From: Arthrobacter sp. Soil763
GTDB lineage: Bacteria; Actinomycetota; Actinomycetes; Actinomycetales; Micrococcaceae
Reading direction: 5' to 3'
DNA: 64,000 nucleotides
NCBI RefSeq assembly: GCF_001428365.1
Contig: NZ_LMSH01000003.1
Span: 452,477-516,476 of the forward strand
Both the position numbers and the translations under genes were made by a program. Below the pieces are notes generated by a model that was not told the origin of the DNA, did no database searches, and saw only the letters and a list, made by a program, of their open reading frames with translations. How positions within the stretch are numbered: the stretch's first letter is position 1; every line of letters begins with the position of its first letter. Positions 8,203-16,850 of the stretch are shown piece by piece.

Positions 8203-10416
8203 CTACTTGCCCGCCGACCCGCTCCCGTCGCCAGGCGGAACAGGGCGCAGTGCCCTCCGGATCGTGGCAAGCAGTGACCGGAACCGCGGATTCCGGGGCA
8301 GGTCCTCAAGCAGGACGACGCCATCCGGGCCCGCCAGCGGCACACGCCAGTTGGGATACTCGGAACCGGTGCCGGGCTGGTTCTGCGTCCGCCGCTCCCC
8401 GACGGCGTCCACCAGGGCCACACCCAGCAAAACCGACGGCGTCAGCCCGGTGAACGCGTACAGCGCCTCGACCGTCGCCTGCTCACCCGGAGGCGGAGCA
8501 TCAGCCGGCGGGAGCAGCCCGCGCTCCCTGACCCGCGCCAGCACCGCTTCCTGCTCCGCGGCGTCCGCGGCACGCTCCTCAGCCACCGGCCGCCGCAGCA
8601 GCCCGAGGGACTCCCGCAGGGTCACGTGTTCGCCCGCCAGGTAGCCTGCCGTGGGCGGCAGGTCGTGCGTGTTGACGCTGGTCAGGCACTGCTCCCGGTA
8701 GCTTTCCGGGTCGAGGGGGCCGTTGGAGTCGCGTTCGAACCACAGGATCGAGGTGCCAAGGATGCCGCGCGCAGCAAGGTAGTCCCGCACCCACGGCTCA
8801 AAGACCCCAAGGTCCTCGCCGATCACCAATGCTCCGGCGCGCTGGGCCTCAAGGGCCAGGATCCCGATCAGCGCCTCGTGGTCGTAGTAGACGTAGGTGC
8901 CCTGGTCCGCCGTCGCACCCTCCGGAATCCACCAGAGCCGGAACAGGCCCAGGATGTGGTCCACCCGGATGCCGCCGGCATGGCGCAGCACGGTGCGCAG
9001 CATGTCCCGGTAGGCGGCGTACCCGGATTCCGCCAACCTGCCGGGGTGCCACGGCGGCTGGGTCCAGTTCTGGCCCTGCTGGTTGAACACGTCCGGCGGC
9101 GCGCCCACCGTGACGCCGGAGGCGAGCACCCCGGCCAGGGTCCAGGCGTCGGCGCCGCCGGGCTTCACCCCGACCGCGAGGTCGTGGACGATGCCGATCC
9201 GCATCCCCGCATCCAGTGCCGCCTGCTGGGCTGCTGCAAGCTGTTCGTCGCAAAGCCACTGCAGCCAGCGGTGGAACTCGATCCGGTCCGCGAGCGCCGT
9301 CCGTTGGGTCGTGCAGTAGCCCGTGCCCGGTGAGGCTGCTTCCTCTGCCCATTCCGGGGACGCGGGGTCCAGGCGCTCCGCCATGGCGCACCACAGGGCA
9401 AAGTCGTCCAGCCCCTTACCCTGGCTGCGGCAGAATTCGCCGAAGCGGCGGGCCCTGTCGGGGCCGCGGCTGACCCGGAAAATCAGCTCCAGCGCCGCCA
9501 GCTTAGCCGCGTAGCCGGCGTCCCGGTCCAGCAGGTCCGGTTGGCGGTTGCCGGACTGCAACCGGAGGGCCGACTCGTGGATGGCGGCCTGTGCCCGGGG
9601 TTCAAGGTAGGCGTACTCCGGAATCTCCTCGACCCTGAGGTAGAGCGGGTTGAAAAAGCGCCGGGTGGCCGGCAAGTAGGGCGAATCCTCCACGGGTGGG
9701 CTCGGTTCGGCGGCGTGGAGCGGGTTGACCAGGAGGAAGTCCGCGCCCTCCCCGGCCGCCACCGCGGCGAGGTCTGCCAGGTCGGCCAGGTCGCCAATGC
9801 CCCAGGAGCGTGCGGACCGGACGGAGTAGAGCTGGGCGGTGAGGCCCCACGCGCGCCGCCCGGCCAGGGTGCCGGTGGTGCGCAGTTGCGCCGGTGCCAC
9901 CACGAGCGGGCACTCAGCGGTCATTCCGGCAGTATCCGCCAGGATGGTGTGCCAGCCCGGGCCGAGCCCCTCGGGGACGGCGAAACTCGCGCGCCCGGTC
10001 AGCACGCCGTCGACCTCGACGGGCGTTTCCCAGTTCTCCAGCTGCGCGACGACGTACCGGGTGCCGTCCTCGGCGACCACCAGGACGCTGACGGCGCTGC
10101 CGTGCGGGACGTGCACGTCAAAGGACGCAGCCACGCCCTCGCGGGCCACCACGGTCGGTGGCAGGAGCCGCCGCCACGGGGCCAGCCGGGCCTGTTCCAG
10201 CGAGCGCCGGATGTGGCCGGGATCCCCGGCGGCAACCCCAAGGGCGCCGAGGACCCGGCGCAGGGTTCCGGCGGCTACAGGGTGTTCGAGGCCGTCCCAG
10301 CCGCGGTAGGAGATCCCCACCCCGTGGACGGCGGCCAGTTCGCGCAACGCCGTGTCGGCGTCGGTGACCTGTTCCGTACCCGCGGCGGGACCCTCGGACA
10401 CGGGATGGCCGGCCAT
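8203..10416 (-). CDS. malQ: 4-alpha-glucanotransferase (amylomaltase, GH77)
   Basis: 737 residues. MalQ transfers 1,4-alpha-glucan segments between malto-oligosaccharides and glucose in cytoplasmic maltodextrin and glycogen metabolism. The GH77 catalytic trio is readable: nucleophile D486 in VDHILGLF, acid/base E534 in VIGEDLGV, and D585 in NTHDLPP. The region LYSVRSARSWGIGDLADL marks the start of the catalytic barrel near residue 190. The ~180-residue N-terminal extension, with beta-rich sequence, is usual for actinobacterial and enterobacterial MalQ. The gene starts 6 bases after the hemerythrin gene stop, so it is probably expressed from that gene's promoter. GlgA and GlgC, 13 kb away, act in the same carbohydrate store. 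Confidence 0.93.
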   Translation of the reverse strand: MAGHPVSEGPAAGTEQVTDADTALRELAAVHGVGISYRGWDGLEHPVAAGTLRRVLGALGVAAGDPGHIRRSLEQARLAPWRRLLPPTVVAREGVAASFDVHVPHGSAVSVLVVAEDGTRYVVAQLENWETPVEVDGVLTGRASFAVPEGLGPGWHTILADTAGMTAECPLVVAPAQLRTTGTLAGRRAWGLTAQLYSVRSARSWGIGDLADLADLAAVAAGEGADFLLVNPLHAAEPSPPVEDSPYLPATRRFFNPLYLRVEEIPEYAYLEPRAQAAIHESALRLQSGNRQPDLLDRDAGYAAKLAALELIFRVSRGPDRARRFGEFCRSQGKGLDDFALWCAMAERLDPASPEWAEEAASPGTGYCTTQRTALADRIEFHRWLQWLCDEQLAAAQQAALDAGMRIGIVHDLAVGVKPGGADAWTLAGVLASGVTVGAPPDVFNQQGQNWTQPPWHPGRLAESGYAAYRDMLRTVLRHAGGIRVDHILGLFRLWWIPEGATADQGTYVYYDHEALIGILALEAQRAGALVIGEDLGVFEPWVRDYLAARGILGTSILWFERDSNGPLDPESYREQCLTSVNTHDLPPTAGYLAGEHVTLRESLGLLRRPVAEERAADAAEQEAVLARVRERGLLPPADAPPPGEQATVEALYAFTGLTPSVLLGVALVDAVGERRTQNQPGTGSEYPNWRVPLAGPDGVVLLEDLPRNPRFRSLLATIRRALRPVPPGDGSGSAGK

Positions 10417-10422
10417 GGCAGG

Positions 10423-11025
10423 TCAGCCGTTGGCCGGCGGCACGTCCGGGACGGTGCGGTCGTGCAGGCCGTGCACGTGCGCCTCCCCCACCAGTTCGTG
10501 CAGGCCGGCGACGGCGTCCGCGAGGCTGAGTCCGGGCGAGTCCATGATGAACGGCATCAGCAAGCCGTTTTCCTTCTGCAGGTGCAGTGCGAAGATCTGC
10601 CCGATGGCCCCTGCGGCGACGGCGGCCTCAACGCCGTGGGCTGCACGGAGCCGCTCCACGAGCCCGACGATGACCTGGTGTTCGGAGAGCATGCCGGCCA
10701 CCAGCAGACGGCCCTCGGGGGTTCCGCCCGCCCCGCCGTAGAGCGGGCCTTCCTCCGCTAGCGCGTGCGGTACAAGCTCCGTCTCGCACCACTCGACCAG
10801 CACCTCGTGGGCGTCATGCTCGGCGACGGTGTCGTGGGCCTGCACGGCGTGCGTAAGGGCCGAGACCAGGGCGTCGAGACGCTTGAGCATCCCGGCGTGG
10901 TGTTTCTCCACGGCGGCGAACGCCCGGGCATCGTCCTCGGCGGGCTGTGACACCGCGGGCGTCGGAACAGGTGGTGGTGAAGCGGGGTCCTGCGGGGCAG
11001 GGGTCTGTGCGGCGGAGGGGTCCAT
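10423..11025 (-). CDS. Hemerythrin HHE domain-containing protein
   Basis: 200 residues. After a Pro/Ala-rich N-terminal tail of about 30 residues, a four-helix HHE cation-binding domain is visible with the metal-ligand pattern EKHHAGML, HDAHEVLVEWCETE, SEHQVI and ALHLQKENGLL, which would carry a di-iron site for O2 or redox sensing, storage or iron handling. ATG 11025 has a GGGAG ribosome binding site. Upstream is a promoter with a DosR-like box and TACAGT -10, suggesting induction under hypoxia or nitric oxide stress. malQ follows after 6 bases in the same direction, an unexpected partner. Confidence 0.85.
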   Translation of the reverse strand: MDPSAAQTPAPQDPASPPPVPTPAVSQPAEDDARAFAAVEKHHAGMLKRLDALVSALTHAVQAHDTVAEHDAHEVLVEWCETELVPHALAEEGPLYGGAGGTPEGRLLVAGMLSEHQVIVGLVERLRAAHGVEAAVAAGAIGQIFALHLQKENGLLMPFIMDSPGLSLADAVAGLHELVGEAHVHGLHDRTVPDVPPANG

Positions 11026-11058
11026 GGTATCTCCCTGGCTGGGTGAGATCGGGTTTTC

Positions 11059-11101
11059 ACTGTACTGCCGGTCCGATCCCCGGGGACAGGGCTTTCGGCC
11101 C
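11059..11101 (-). promoter_or_regulatory. DosR-like box plus -10 element upstream of the hemerythrin gene
   Basis: On the minus strand GGGCCGAAAGCCCT (11101-11088) matches the mycobacterial DosR core GGGACTWWAGTCCC at 10 of 14 positions. TACAGT (11064-11059), a good actinobacterial -10, starts 37 bases downstream of the box start. A start of transcription near 11052 would leave a ~27-base leader with the GGGAG site. The same spacing recurs at four other genes in the window. Confidence 0.6.
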
Positions 11102-11178
11102 GGCGCACCGGCCGTGCCTGCCCTGACCGCGGGGGCGGTTTCGACGCGGTCCGGCTGCCCGCGCTAGCCTTGCACCCT

Positions 11179-11532
11179 ATGGTCGACGTCGAACGGTTCC
11201 GCATCCTCCTGTCTCAGGAGCGCGAACGCAAGCTTGCCCTGCTCCCCGCCCTGCGCCGGGACATCACCTCGGTCAACGCCGCCCGGCAGGATTCCAACGT
11301 CGACGACGAGCACGACCCCGAAGGCGCCACGATCGCCTTTGAACTCTCCCAGGCCTCCGCGTTGCTCGCCCAGAGCAGCGCCGGGCTGGCTCAGATTGAC
11401 GCGGCCCTGGCCCGGATCGACGCCGGCACCTACGGAATCTGCGCGGTCTGCTGGGGCCCCATTGCCGAGGGCAGGCTTGAGGCCAGGCCGTGGACGCCGT
11501 ACTGCATTCAGCATTCCGCCGGTAAGGCCTGA
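11179..11532 (+). CDS. DksA/TraR C4-type zinc finger-like protein
   Basis: 117 residues from ATG 11179. A helical N-terminal half with the acidic stretch DDEHDPEGATIAFE is followed by the TraR/DksA zinc-finger region GTYGICAVCWGPI ... YCIQH. The last ligand of the usual C4 set is His, giving a CCCH arrangement. Family members bind RNA polymerase through the secondary channel or act as small transcription modulators; a specific role here is unknown. TAGCCT lies 8 bases upstream of the ATG and there is no Shine-Dalgarno site, so the mRNA is probably leaderless. The stop codon is directly followed by the start of the M50 peptidase gene. Confidence 0.8.
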   Translation: MVDVERFRILLSQERERKLALLPALRRDITSVNAARQDSNVDDEHDPEGATIAFELSQASALLAQSSAGLAQIDAALARIDAGTYGICAVCWGPIAEGRLEARPWTPYCIQHSAGKA

Positions 11533-12315
11533 GTGCCGGCGGTGGGTAGCGGACTGCCCGGCGTCGCCGCCGCTGACCTGGCCGGCACCTGGTGGGAACG
11601 GCTGGTGGCCGGCTTCAGCCACGCCCAGGTCCCTGCGGTGACCGCCACTGAGCTCCTCATAGTCGCCGCTGCCGCCGTCATCCTGTCCCTGCCGAGCGCC
11701 ACCTGGCGTTACTTCGGTCTGCTGGCCACCGTGACCCATGAACTTGGCCATGCTGTTGCCGCCCTGATGACCGGCCAGCGCCTCGGCGGCATCCGGCTGA
11801 ACCTGGACCATTCGGGCACGACCACGAGCTACAGCCGGCGGCCGGCCGCTGTAGTCTGGTCCACGTTCTGGGGCTACCCGGTCCCTGCCGTGGTGGGCGC
11901 GGCGATGGTCTGGTGCGGGTTCACCGGCTGGGGGCCGGCCGCCATGTCGGCGGGGACCGTGCTGCTGCTGGTGTCTTTCATCTTCCTGCGCAACGCCGCC
12001 GGGGTGCTGATCACCGCCGGTGCAGTGCTCGCGGCCGTCCTGCTGGTGTTGTTCGTCCCGGCCGTGCTGATCGGCCACGTGATGATCGGGCTCGGCCTGG
12101 CGCTGCTGGTGGCGGCCGTCCGCGACCTGGGGAAGCTCATCACGGTGCACACCCGGCACCGAAACCGGCTGGCAACGTCGGACGCGTACCTGCTGGCCCG
12201 CGCCACCCGGGTTCCGGCCTTCCTCTGGATCGGACTGTTCACGGCTGCTGTGGCCGCCGCCTGGTGGGTAGCCTGGCAGCCGATCGCCCCGGTGCTGGCA
12301 GGCCTGCTGCGCTGA
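11533..12315 (+). CDS. M50 family membrane metallopeptidase
   Basis: 260 residues with several predicted membrane segments. The zinc site HELGH is at residues 69-73 inside a hydrophobic stretch, as in site-2-protease-like M50 proteins. Start GTG immediately follows the stop codon of the upstream DksA-like gene (TGA GTG), so translation is likely coupled. The protein resembles the short actinobacterial M50B type that lacks a PDZ domain. Its substrate is unknown; co-transcription with a transcription-factor-like zinc protein could suggest a signalling role, but that is inference only. Confidence 0.8.
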   Translation: MPAVGSGLPGVAAADLAGTWWERLVAGFSHAQVPAVTATELLIVAAAAVILSLPSATWRYFGLLATVTHELGHAVAALMTGQRLGGIRLNLDHSGTTTSYSRRPAAVVWSTFWGYPVPAVVGAAMVWCGFTGWGPAAMSAGTVLLLVSFIFLRNAAGVLITAGAVLAAVLLVLFVPAVLIGHVMIGLGLALLVAAVRDLGKLITVHTRHRNRLATSDAYLLARATRVPAFLWIGLFTAAVAAAWWVAWQPIAPVLAGLLR

Positions 12316-12421
12316 ACCTGCTGGGCTCTGCCGGTGGCGCTGTGCCGGTGGCGTTGTGCCGGTCGGGCGTCCCGGGCAGCCCCGGCGGCTCCTCGTTGGA
12401 CCGGAGGTTTAGGCTGGGGGC

Positions 12422-13489
12422 ATGAGTGAGTCAACCACGAAGACGGACCAGGCCTTCAGCACGCGCGGCGCCTATGTCACCGGCGGGGCGGAGTTCAACC
12501 GCGACACCAACTACATCGAGGACCGGATCACCCGGGACGGCACCCCCGGCGCCAACGGTGAGCCGGGTTGGAAGGTTGAACCGGGCCGCTACCGGCTGGT
12601 CGCGGCGCGGGCCTGCCCGTGGGCGAACCGCACAGTGATCGTGCGGCGGCTGCTGGGCCTCGAAGACGTCATCTCGCTCGGCCAGCCGGGGCCCACGCAC
12701 GACGCCCGTTCCTGGACCTTTGACCTGGATCCGGGCGGGAAGGATCCGGTCCTAGGGATCGAGCGGATCCAGGAGGCCTACTTCCGCCGCTTCCCGGATT
12801 ACCCCCGCGGCATCACCGTTCCGGCCATCGTCGATGTTCCCAGCGGAGCCGTGGTGACCAACAATTTCCCGCAAATCACCCTTGACTTCTCCACCGAGTG
12901 GACCGAGTACCACCGTGACGGCGCGCCGGAGCTGTATCCCGAGGCCCTCCGGGCGGAGATCGACGCCGTGAACAAGCGCGTGTTCACCGAAGTCAACAAC
13001 GGCGTCTACCGGTGCGGCTTTGCCGGCTCCCAGGAAGCTTACGACGCGGCCTACGACCGGCTCTGGACAGCCCTGGACTGGCTCGAGGAGCGGCTCACCG
13101 GCCAGCGCTACCTCGTCGGCGACACCATCACCGAGGCAGACGTCCGGCTGTTCACCACCCTCGCCCGCTTCGACGCGGTCTACCACGGACATTTCAAGTG
13201 CAACCGGCAGAAACTCAGCGAGATGCCGGCGCTGTGGGCCTACGCCCGGGACCTGTTCCAGACCCCCGGCTTCGGAGACACGATCGACTTTGTGCAGATC
13301 AAGCAGCACTATTACATCGTCCATGAGGACATCAACCCCACCGGCATCGTCCCGAAGGGCCCGGACCTGGGGAACTGGCTGACCGGGCACGGCCGGGAGG
13401 CCCTCGGCGGCCGGCCCTTCGGCAACGGCACCCCGCCCGGGCCGGTGCGGGCCGGCGAAGAGGTCGCGGCCGGCCACGGAGCCGGCTGA
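12422..13489 (+). CDS. Glutathionyl-hydroquinone reductase-type (Xi class) glutathione S-transferase
   Basis: 355 residues. The N-terminal thioredoxin-like domain carries the Xi-class active-site motif ACPWANR with catalytic Cys65; the C-terminal all-helical domain includes YLVGDTITEADVRLFTTL. Xi-class enzymes reduce S-glutathionyl hydroquinones; most Actinobacteria use mycothiol instead of glutathione, so the natural thiol conjugate here is uncertain. A TAGGCT element 6 bases before ATG 12422 indicates a leaderless transcript. The next gene, a serine hydrolase, starts 3 bases after the stop, so the two form an operon. Confidence 0.85.
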   Translation: MSESTTKTDQAFSTRGAYVTGGAEFNRDTNYIEDRITRDGTPGANGEPGWKVEPGRYRLVAARACPWANRTVIVRRLLGLEDVISLGQPGPTHDARSWTFDLDPGGKDPVLGIERIQEAYFRRFPDYPRGITVPAIVDVPSGAVVTNNFPQITLDFSTEWTEYHRDGAPELYPEALRAEIDAVNKRVFTEVNNGVYRCGFAGSQEAYDAAYDRLWTALDWLEERLTGQRYLVGDTITEADVRLFTTLARFDAVYHGHFKCNRQKLSEMPALWAYARDLFQTPGFGDTIDFVQIKQHYYIVHEDINPTGIVPKGPDLGNWLTGHGREALGGRPFGNGTPPGPVRAGEEVAAGHGAG

Positions 13490-13492
13490 GCC

Positions 13493-14626
13493 GTGGCGGA
13501 CACCGCAACCAGCGACGCGGCAAACGCGCCTTCCTCGTCCGGATTCGCGGCGCCCGGGTTCACGGCCGTCCGGGAACTCTTCGACTCCTTCCTGGCCGAG
13601 GACCCCGCCTACAGCGCCCAGCTCGCCGTCTACCGGCACGGCGCCAGGGTGCTGGAGCTCAGCGCGGGCACCGGACTGGGCCCCGGAGAGATCACCGGCA
13701 CGTACTCGTGTTCCAAGGGTGCCGGTGCCATGGTCATCGCCCTGCTGGTCCAGGAGGGGCTGCTGGACCTGGACGCCGCACTGGTCGCTTACTGGCCCGA
13801 GTTCGGGGCGCACGGTAAGGACCGGGTCACCGTCCGGCAGGCACTGTCCCACCAGGCGGGGGTCCCCGGCATCGCCGGAGGCCTGGCGCTCGCCGACTTC
13901 CCCACCTCCGAGGCAGCGCGCCGGCTCGCCGCCGAGGCTCCGCTCTGGCGCCCGGGCACAGCCTTCGGCTACCACGCCCTGACGATCGGAATCATCATGG
14001 AGGAGCTGTGCCGGCGGGTGGCGGGAAGGTCCCTGCAGGCGCTCTTCGACGAACGGCTGCGGCTGGCCTACGGCCTGGACTTCTTCCTGGGCCTGCCCCT
14101 GGACCAGGAGCCGCGGTTCCGGCCGGTACTCTACGACGAGGAACCGCCGGCGGATCCGTTCAGCCTCGACGGGATCACCAGCAATGCCCCGGTCAGCACC
14201 ATCATGGAACTGCCCAACCACCGCGTCATCCGGGCCGGCGGGATGAGCAGCGCCGGCGGGATCGGCTCCGCGGACGGCCTGGCCCGCCTCTACGCCGCCG
14301 CGCTCACCGGCGTCGACGGTCTCCCCGCGTTCCTGGCTCCGGCCACCGCCGCACTCATGGCCGAGGAGCAGGTCTGGGGCCTTGACCGGTGTTCGGCCCA
14401 GGGCAACGCGTTCGCCGTCGTCTTCATGAAACCGCAGCCCGAGCGGGACTTCGGCAGTGCGTTCGCCTTCGGGCATGAGGGTGCCAATGCCGCCCTGGGC
14501 TATGCGGACCCGGCCCACGGCATCGGTTTCGGCTACGTCCCCCGGCGTGCCGAGGAAGGCCGCACCAGCGGTCGGGCGCAGCGCCTGTCCGCCGCCGTCC
14601 GGAAGGCCTGCGCCGCCGAGGACTAG
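13493..14626 (+). CDS. Serine hydrolase of the beta-lactamase class C / esterase EstB family
   Basis: 377 residues. The class C-type nucleophile motif SxxK is SCSK at residues 72-75 (in TYSCSKGAGAM). A GYHALTIG segment occupies the YxN position with Ala in place of Asn, which is common in esterase members and argues against a true beta-lactamase. Near the C-terminus FGHEGANAALGYADP matches the third active-site region. No signal peptide is visible, so it is probably a cytoplasmic esterase or peptidase-like hydrolase. GTG start, 3 bases after the GST gene. Confidence 0.82.
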   Translation: MADTATSDAANAPSSSGFAAPGFTAVRELFDSFLAEDPAYSAQLAVYRHGARVLELSAGTGLGPGEITGTYSCSKGAGAMVIALLVQEGLLDLDAALVAYWPEFGAHGKDRVTVRQALSHQAGVPGIAGGLALADFPTSEAARRLAAEAPLWRPGTAFGYHALTIGIIMEELCRRVAGRSLQALFDERLRLAYGLDFFLGLPLDQEPRFRPVLYDEEPPADPFSLDGITSNAPVSTIMELPNHRVIRAGGMSSAGGIGSADGLARLYAAALTGVDGLPAFLAPATAALMAEEQVWGLDRCSAQGNAFAVVFMKPQPERDFGSAFAFGHEGANAALGYADPAHGIGFGYVPRRAEEGRTSGRAQRLSAAVRKACAAED

Positions 14627-14678
14627 CCGGACAGGGCGCGGGCGGGTTTGTCCACTTGTAGCACCAACGCCGCGGCCC

Positions 14679-14691
14679 TAGTGTTGGCCGG
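14679..14691 (+). promoter_or_regulatory. Leaderless promoter of the FUSC-type gene
   Basis: TTGTAG (14656-14661), a 17-base spacer and TAGTGT (14679-14684) lie so that transcription would begin at or next to ATG 14692, 7 bases after the -10. No ribosome binding site is present between. Confidence 0.5.
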
Positions 14692-15852
14692 ATGGCTAGT
14701 GACGACAAACCCGACGGCGGCAGCCATCCCACCCGGCTCGGCAAGGCGGGACGGGCCGTGCGGGCCAGCGTCTCCGCCGCCCTGTTGTGGCCCAGGCTGC
14801 AGCTGGCCGCCAAGGCCGCCATCGCAGCTGGCGTGGCGTTCTTCATCGCCCCGTTTATGCCGGGTTCCGCCGCGGATTACCCGTACTACGCCCCGCTGGG
14901 CGCACTGGTGGCCATGTACGAGAACGTCTCCGGCTCCATGCGCCAGGGGTTCCAGACCCTCGTCGGGCTCGCCATCGGCATCGGCCTGGCCTTCATGCTC
15001 TTCAGCCTCGGGGACCCGTCGCCGCTGACCGTCGCGATCGTGATGGGGCTCGGCGTGATCCTCGCCGGCCTGCCGCGCATCGGCTCAGGCAGCGACTGGA
15101 TCCCGACGGCGGCGCTGCTGGTGCTGTTGGTCGGCGGCCACAACCCGGACAAGTTTTCCTTCGGTTACCTGTTCCAGATGGGCGTCGGGGTCAGCGTCGG
15201 CATCCTCGTGAACCTGCTGGTCTTCCCGCCGCTGCACTTCAAGGCCGCCGCGTTGAGCCTGGCCGAACTGCGGCTGGCCCTGGCCCGGCAGCTTCGGGAC
15301 ATGAGCAAGGCGCTGCAGGAAAACTGGCCGCCGGAACACGAGGATTGGTCGCGCCGCTCGGAGGCACTGGCCGCGCACGCCCGCTCGGTTCGCGCTGCCG
15401 TGCAAAAGGCCGACGCCAGCCGCCGGGCCAACCCGCGCCGCCGCCTGCACCCTCGGGACGTTGAGGGGGACTACCGCGACCTGCGGGACCTGGAACGGTT
15501 GACGTTCCATATCCAGGACGTCACGCAGGTGCTCTCGGACGTCATCTGGGCCACGGACCACCCCTTCGTCATCCCCGACGGCCAGGCCGCGCCGCTGGCG
15601 GACGCCATGGCGCTGGTCGGCGATGCGCTGCGCGCCGTCGACGAGGAGGAGCCGCAGCGCCAGGCCGAGCTCATCGAGCAGGCCGATGCCGCGGTCCAGG
15701 AGTTCACCGCACGCATCGCGGCCGAAGAGCATGCCCCCGGCGCGCCGAATGCCGTGGAGTCGATCCTGCTCAGCCTGCACCGCATGCTGCGCGTGCTGAA
15801 GTCCGGCGACGCCAAGCGCCAACCGGATACCACCGCCACCGACGCCGGCTGA
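14692..15852 (+). CDS. FUSC / aromatic acid exporter-like membrane protein
   Basis: 386 residues. The N-terminal half (about 35-185) has at least five hydrophobic segments with the FUSC-like phrases DYPYYAPLGALVAMYENV and RQGFQTLVGLAIGIGLAFML. The C-terminal half is a long, charged, helical cytoplasmic domain (RRANPRRRLHPRDVEGDYRDL). The layout matches the FUSC/ArAE family of putative efflux proteins. Substrate unknown. Leaderless-type promoter (TAGTGT, 7 bases before ATG). A strong bidirectional hairpin follows the gene. Confidence 0.75.
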   Translation: MASDDKPDGGSHPTRLGKAGRAVRASVSAALLWPRLQLAAKAAIAAGVAFFIAPFMPGSAADYPYYAPLGALVAMYENVSGSMRQGFQTLVGLAIGIGLAFMLFSLGDPSPLTVAIVMGLGVILAGLPRIGSGSDWIPTAALLVLLVGGHNPDKFSFGYLFQMGVGVSVGILVNLLVFPPLHFKAAALSLAELRLALARQLRDMSKALQENWPPEHEDWSRRSEALAAHARSVRAAVQKADASRRANPRRRLHPRDVEGDYRDLRDLERLTFHIQDVTQVLSDVIWATDHPFVIPDGQAAPLADAMALVGDALRAVDEEEPQRQAELIEQADAAVQEFTARIAAEEHAPGAPNAVESILLSLHRMLRVLKSGDAKRQPDTTATDAG

Positions 15853-15862
15853 CCCGGGGCAC

Positions 15863-15899
15863 GGACGACGGCGGCTCCCCCTGGAAACCGCCGTCGTCC
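15863..15899. terminator. Bidirectional terminator hairpin between convergent genes
   Basis: A perfect 12-bp stem GGACGACGGCGG (15863-15874) / CCGCCGTCGTCC (15888-15899) with a 13-base loop lies between the FUSC-type gene and the oppositely oriented MaoC gene. Confidence 0.75.
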
Positions 15900-15935
15900 C
15901 GGGGAGGCACGCCGTCGTCGTGTGCCCTAGGGACA

Positions 15936-16850
15936 CTATTTCAGCGACGCCACCGATCCGCTGAAGTGCTTCCGGCCCGAACGCGGACTCCACGCCACGT
16001 AGTCCGAGCGCAGCCACGCGCCGTCGTCGTCCTGCACGGTGCTGATGTCCAGCGCCACCCTGGCCGGCAGGAACACCGGCGCCTCGAACACCACATCCCA
16101 GCTGAACGCGTCGCCCTTGGCGGCGCCGACGTCCGCCAGCGCCCTGGAGGCCAGGTACATGCCGTGCGCGATCGAACGGCGCATGCCCAGCGCCTTGGCG
16201 CTCAGCACACTGAGGTGGATCGGGTTGAAGTCACCGGAGACGGCCGCGTAGGCGCGGCCGGTGTCCACCCCCAGCTGCCACAGGGCCGTCGGGTCCGGTG
16301 CCGTGAAGTCTCCCGGCGCCGCAGCGGCGGAGGGCTTGTCGATTCCCGGCAGGAACACCCCCTTGGCCAGGTAGGTGGAGACACCGCGCCAGCGCAGGGT
16401 GTCCTCCCCTGCCCCGCGCACCTCGGCGACCAGGTCCAGCTGGGTCCCCGCCCGGTGCCCGCGGAGGTTTTCCGCCCAGGCCCGGATGTCCAGTGCCTCG
16501 GAGAACTGCACCGGAACGGACTGCACCACCTTATTGCTGAGGTGGATCATGCCCAGCAGTGGCAGCGGAAAATCCTCGCGGTTCATCACGGACATGGCCA
16601 GCGGAAACGCCAGGGCGTGGATGAAGCCGGCCGGCAGCACGTCGCTGGCGGTTTCACCGACCAGATGCTGGTAGGCCGTCAGGTTCCCGACGCCGGCCGT
16701 GACGCCGCGGACCTCGTGGCCGCAGCCGGGCAGCTCGGACCCGGACTGCGCACCGAGCACCCGGCGCCGTGCCGCGGTGGCGGCGGCGTTGACGTACAGC
16801 TTGGACAGCGACGGCATCTCGCCCAGCCGGACCGTCCGGGGAGCGCTCAT
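15936..16850 (-). CDS. MaoC-like (R)-3-hydroxyacyl dehydratase, HtdX type
   Basis: 304 residues, double-hotdog length. The hydratase-2 motif is AYAAVSGDFNPIHLS with the catalytic Asp and His, followed by GMRRSIAHGMYLASRAL. Such enzymes hydrate enoyl thioesters or dehydrate 3-hydroxyacyl-ACP/CoA. The gene overlaps the end of fabG4 by 4 bases and follows fabG4 and fadA2 in one operon, the same order as Rv0241c (htdX)-Rv0242c (fabG4)-Rv0243 (fadA2) of Mycobacterium tuberculosis. That context points to a fatty-acid elongation or degradation module. Confidence 0.85.
   Translation of the reverse strand: MSAPRTVRLGEMPSLSKLYVNAAATAARRRVLGAQSGSELPGCGHEVRGVTAGVGNLTAYQHLVGETASDVLPAGFIHALAFPLAMSVMNREDFPLPLLGMIHLSNKVVQSVPVQFSEALDIRAWAENLRGHRAGTQLDLVAEVRGAGEDTLRWRGVSTYLAKGVFLPGIDKPSAAAAPGDFTAPDPTALWQLGVDTGRAYAAVSGDFNPIHLSVLSAKALGMRRSIAHGMYLASRALADVGAAKGDAFSWDVVFEAPVFLPARVALDISTVQDDDGAWLRSDYVAWSPRSGRKHFSGSVASLK

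Noticed and set aside
12752..14518. 588-codon minus-strand open frame across GST and serine hydrolase genes
   Set aside because: It spans two well-supported plus-strand genes and is rich in Gly/Arg/Pro without domain signs.
13493..14626. True class C beta-lactamase (resistance gene)
   Set aside because: The YxN motif has Ala for Asn and there is no signal peptide, so an esterase-like hydrolase is more likely.
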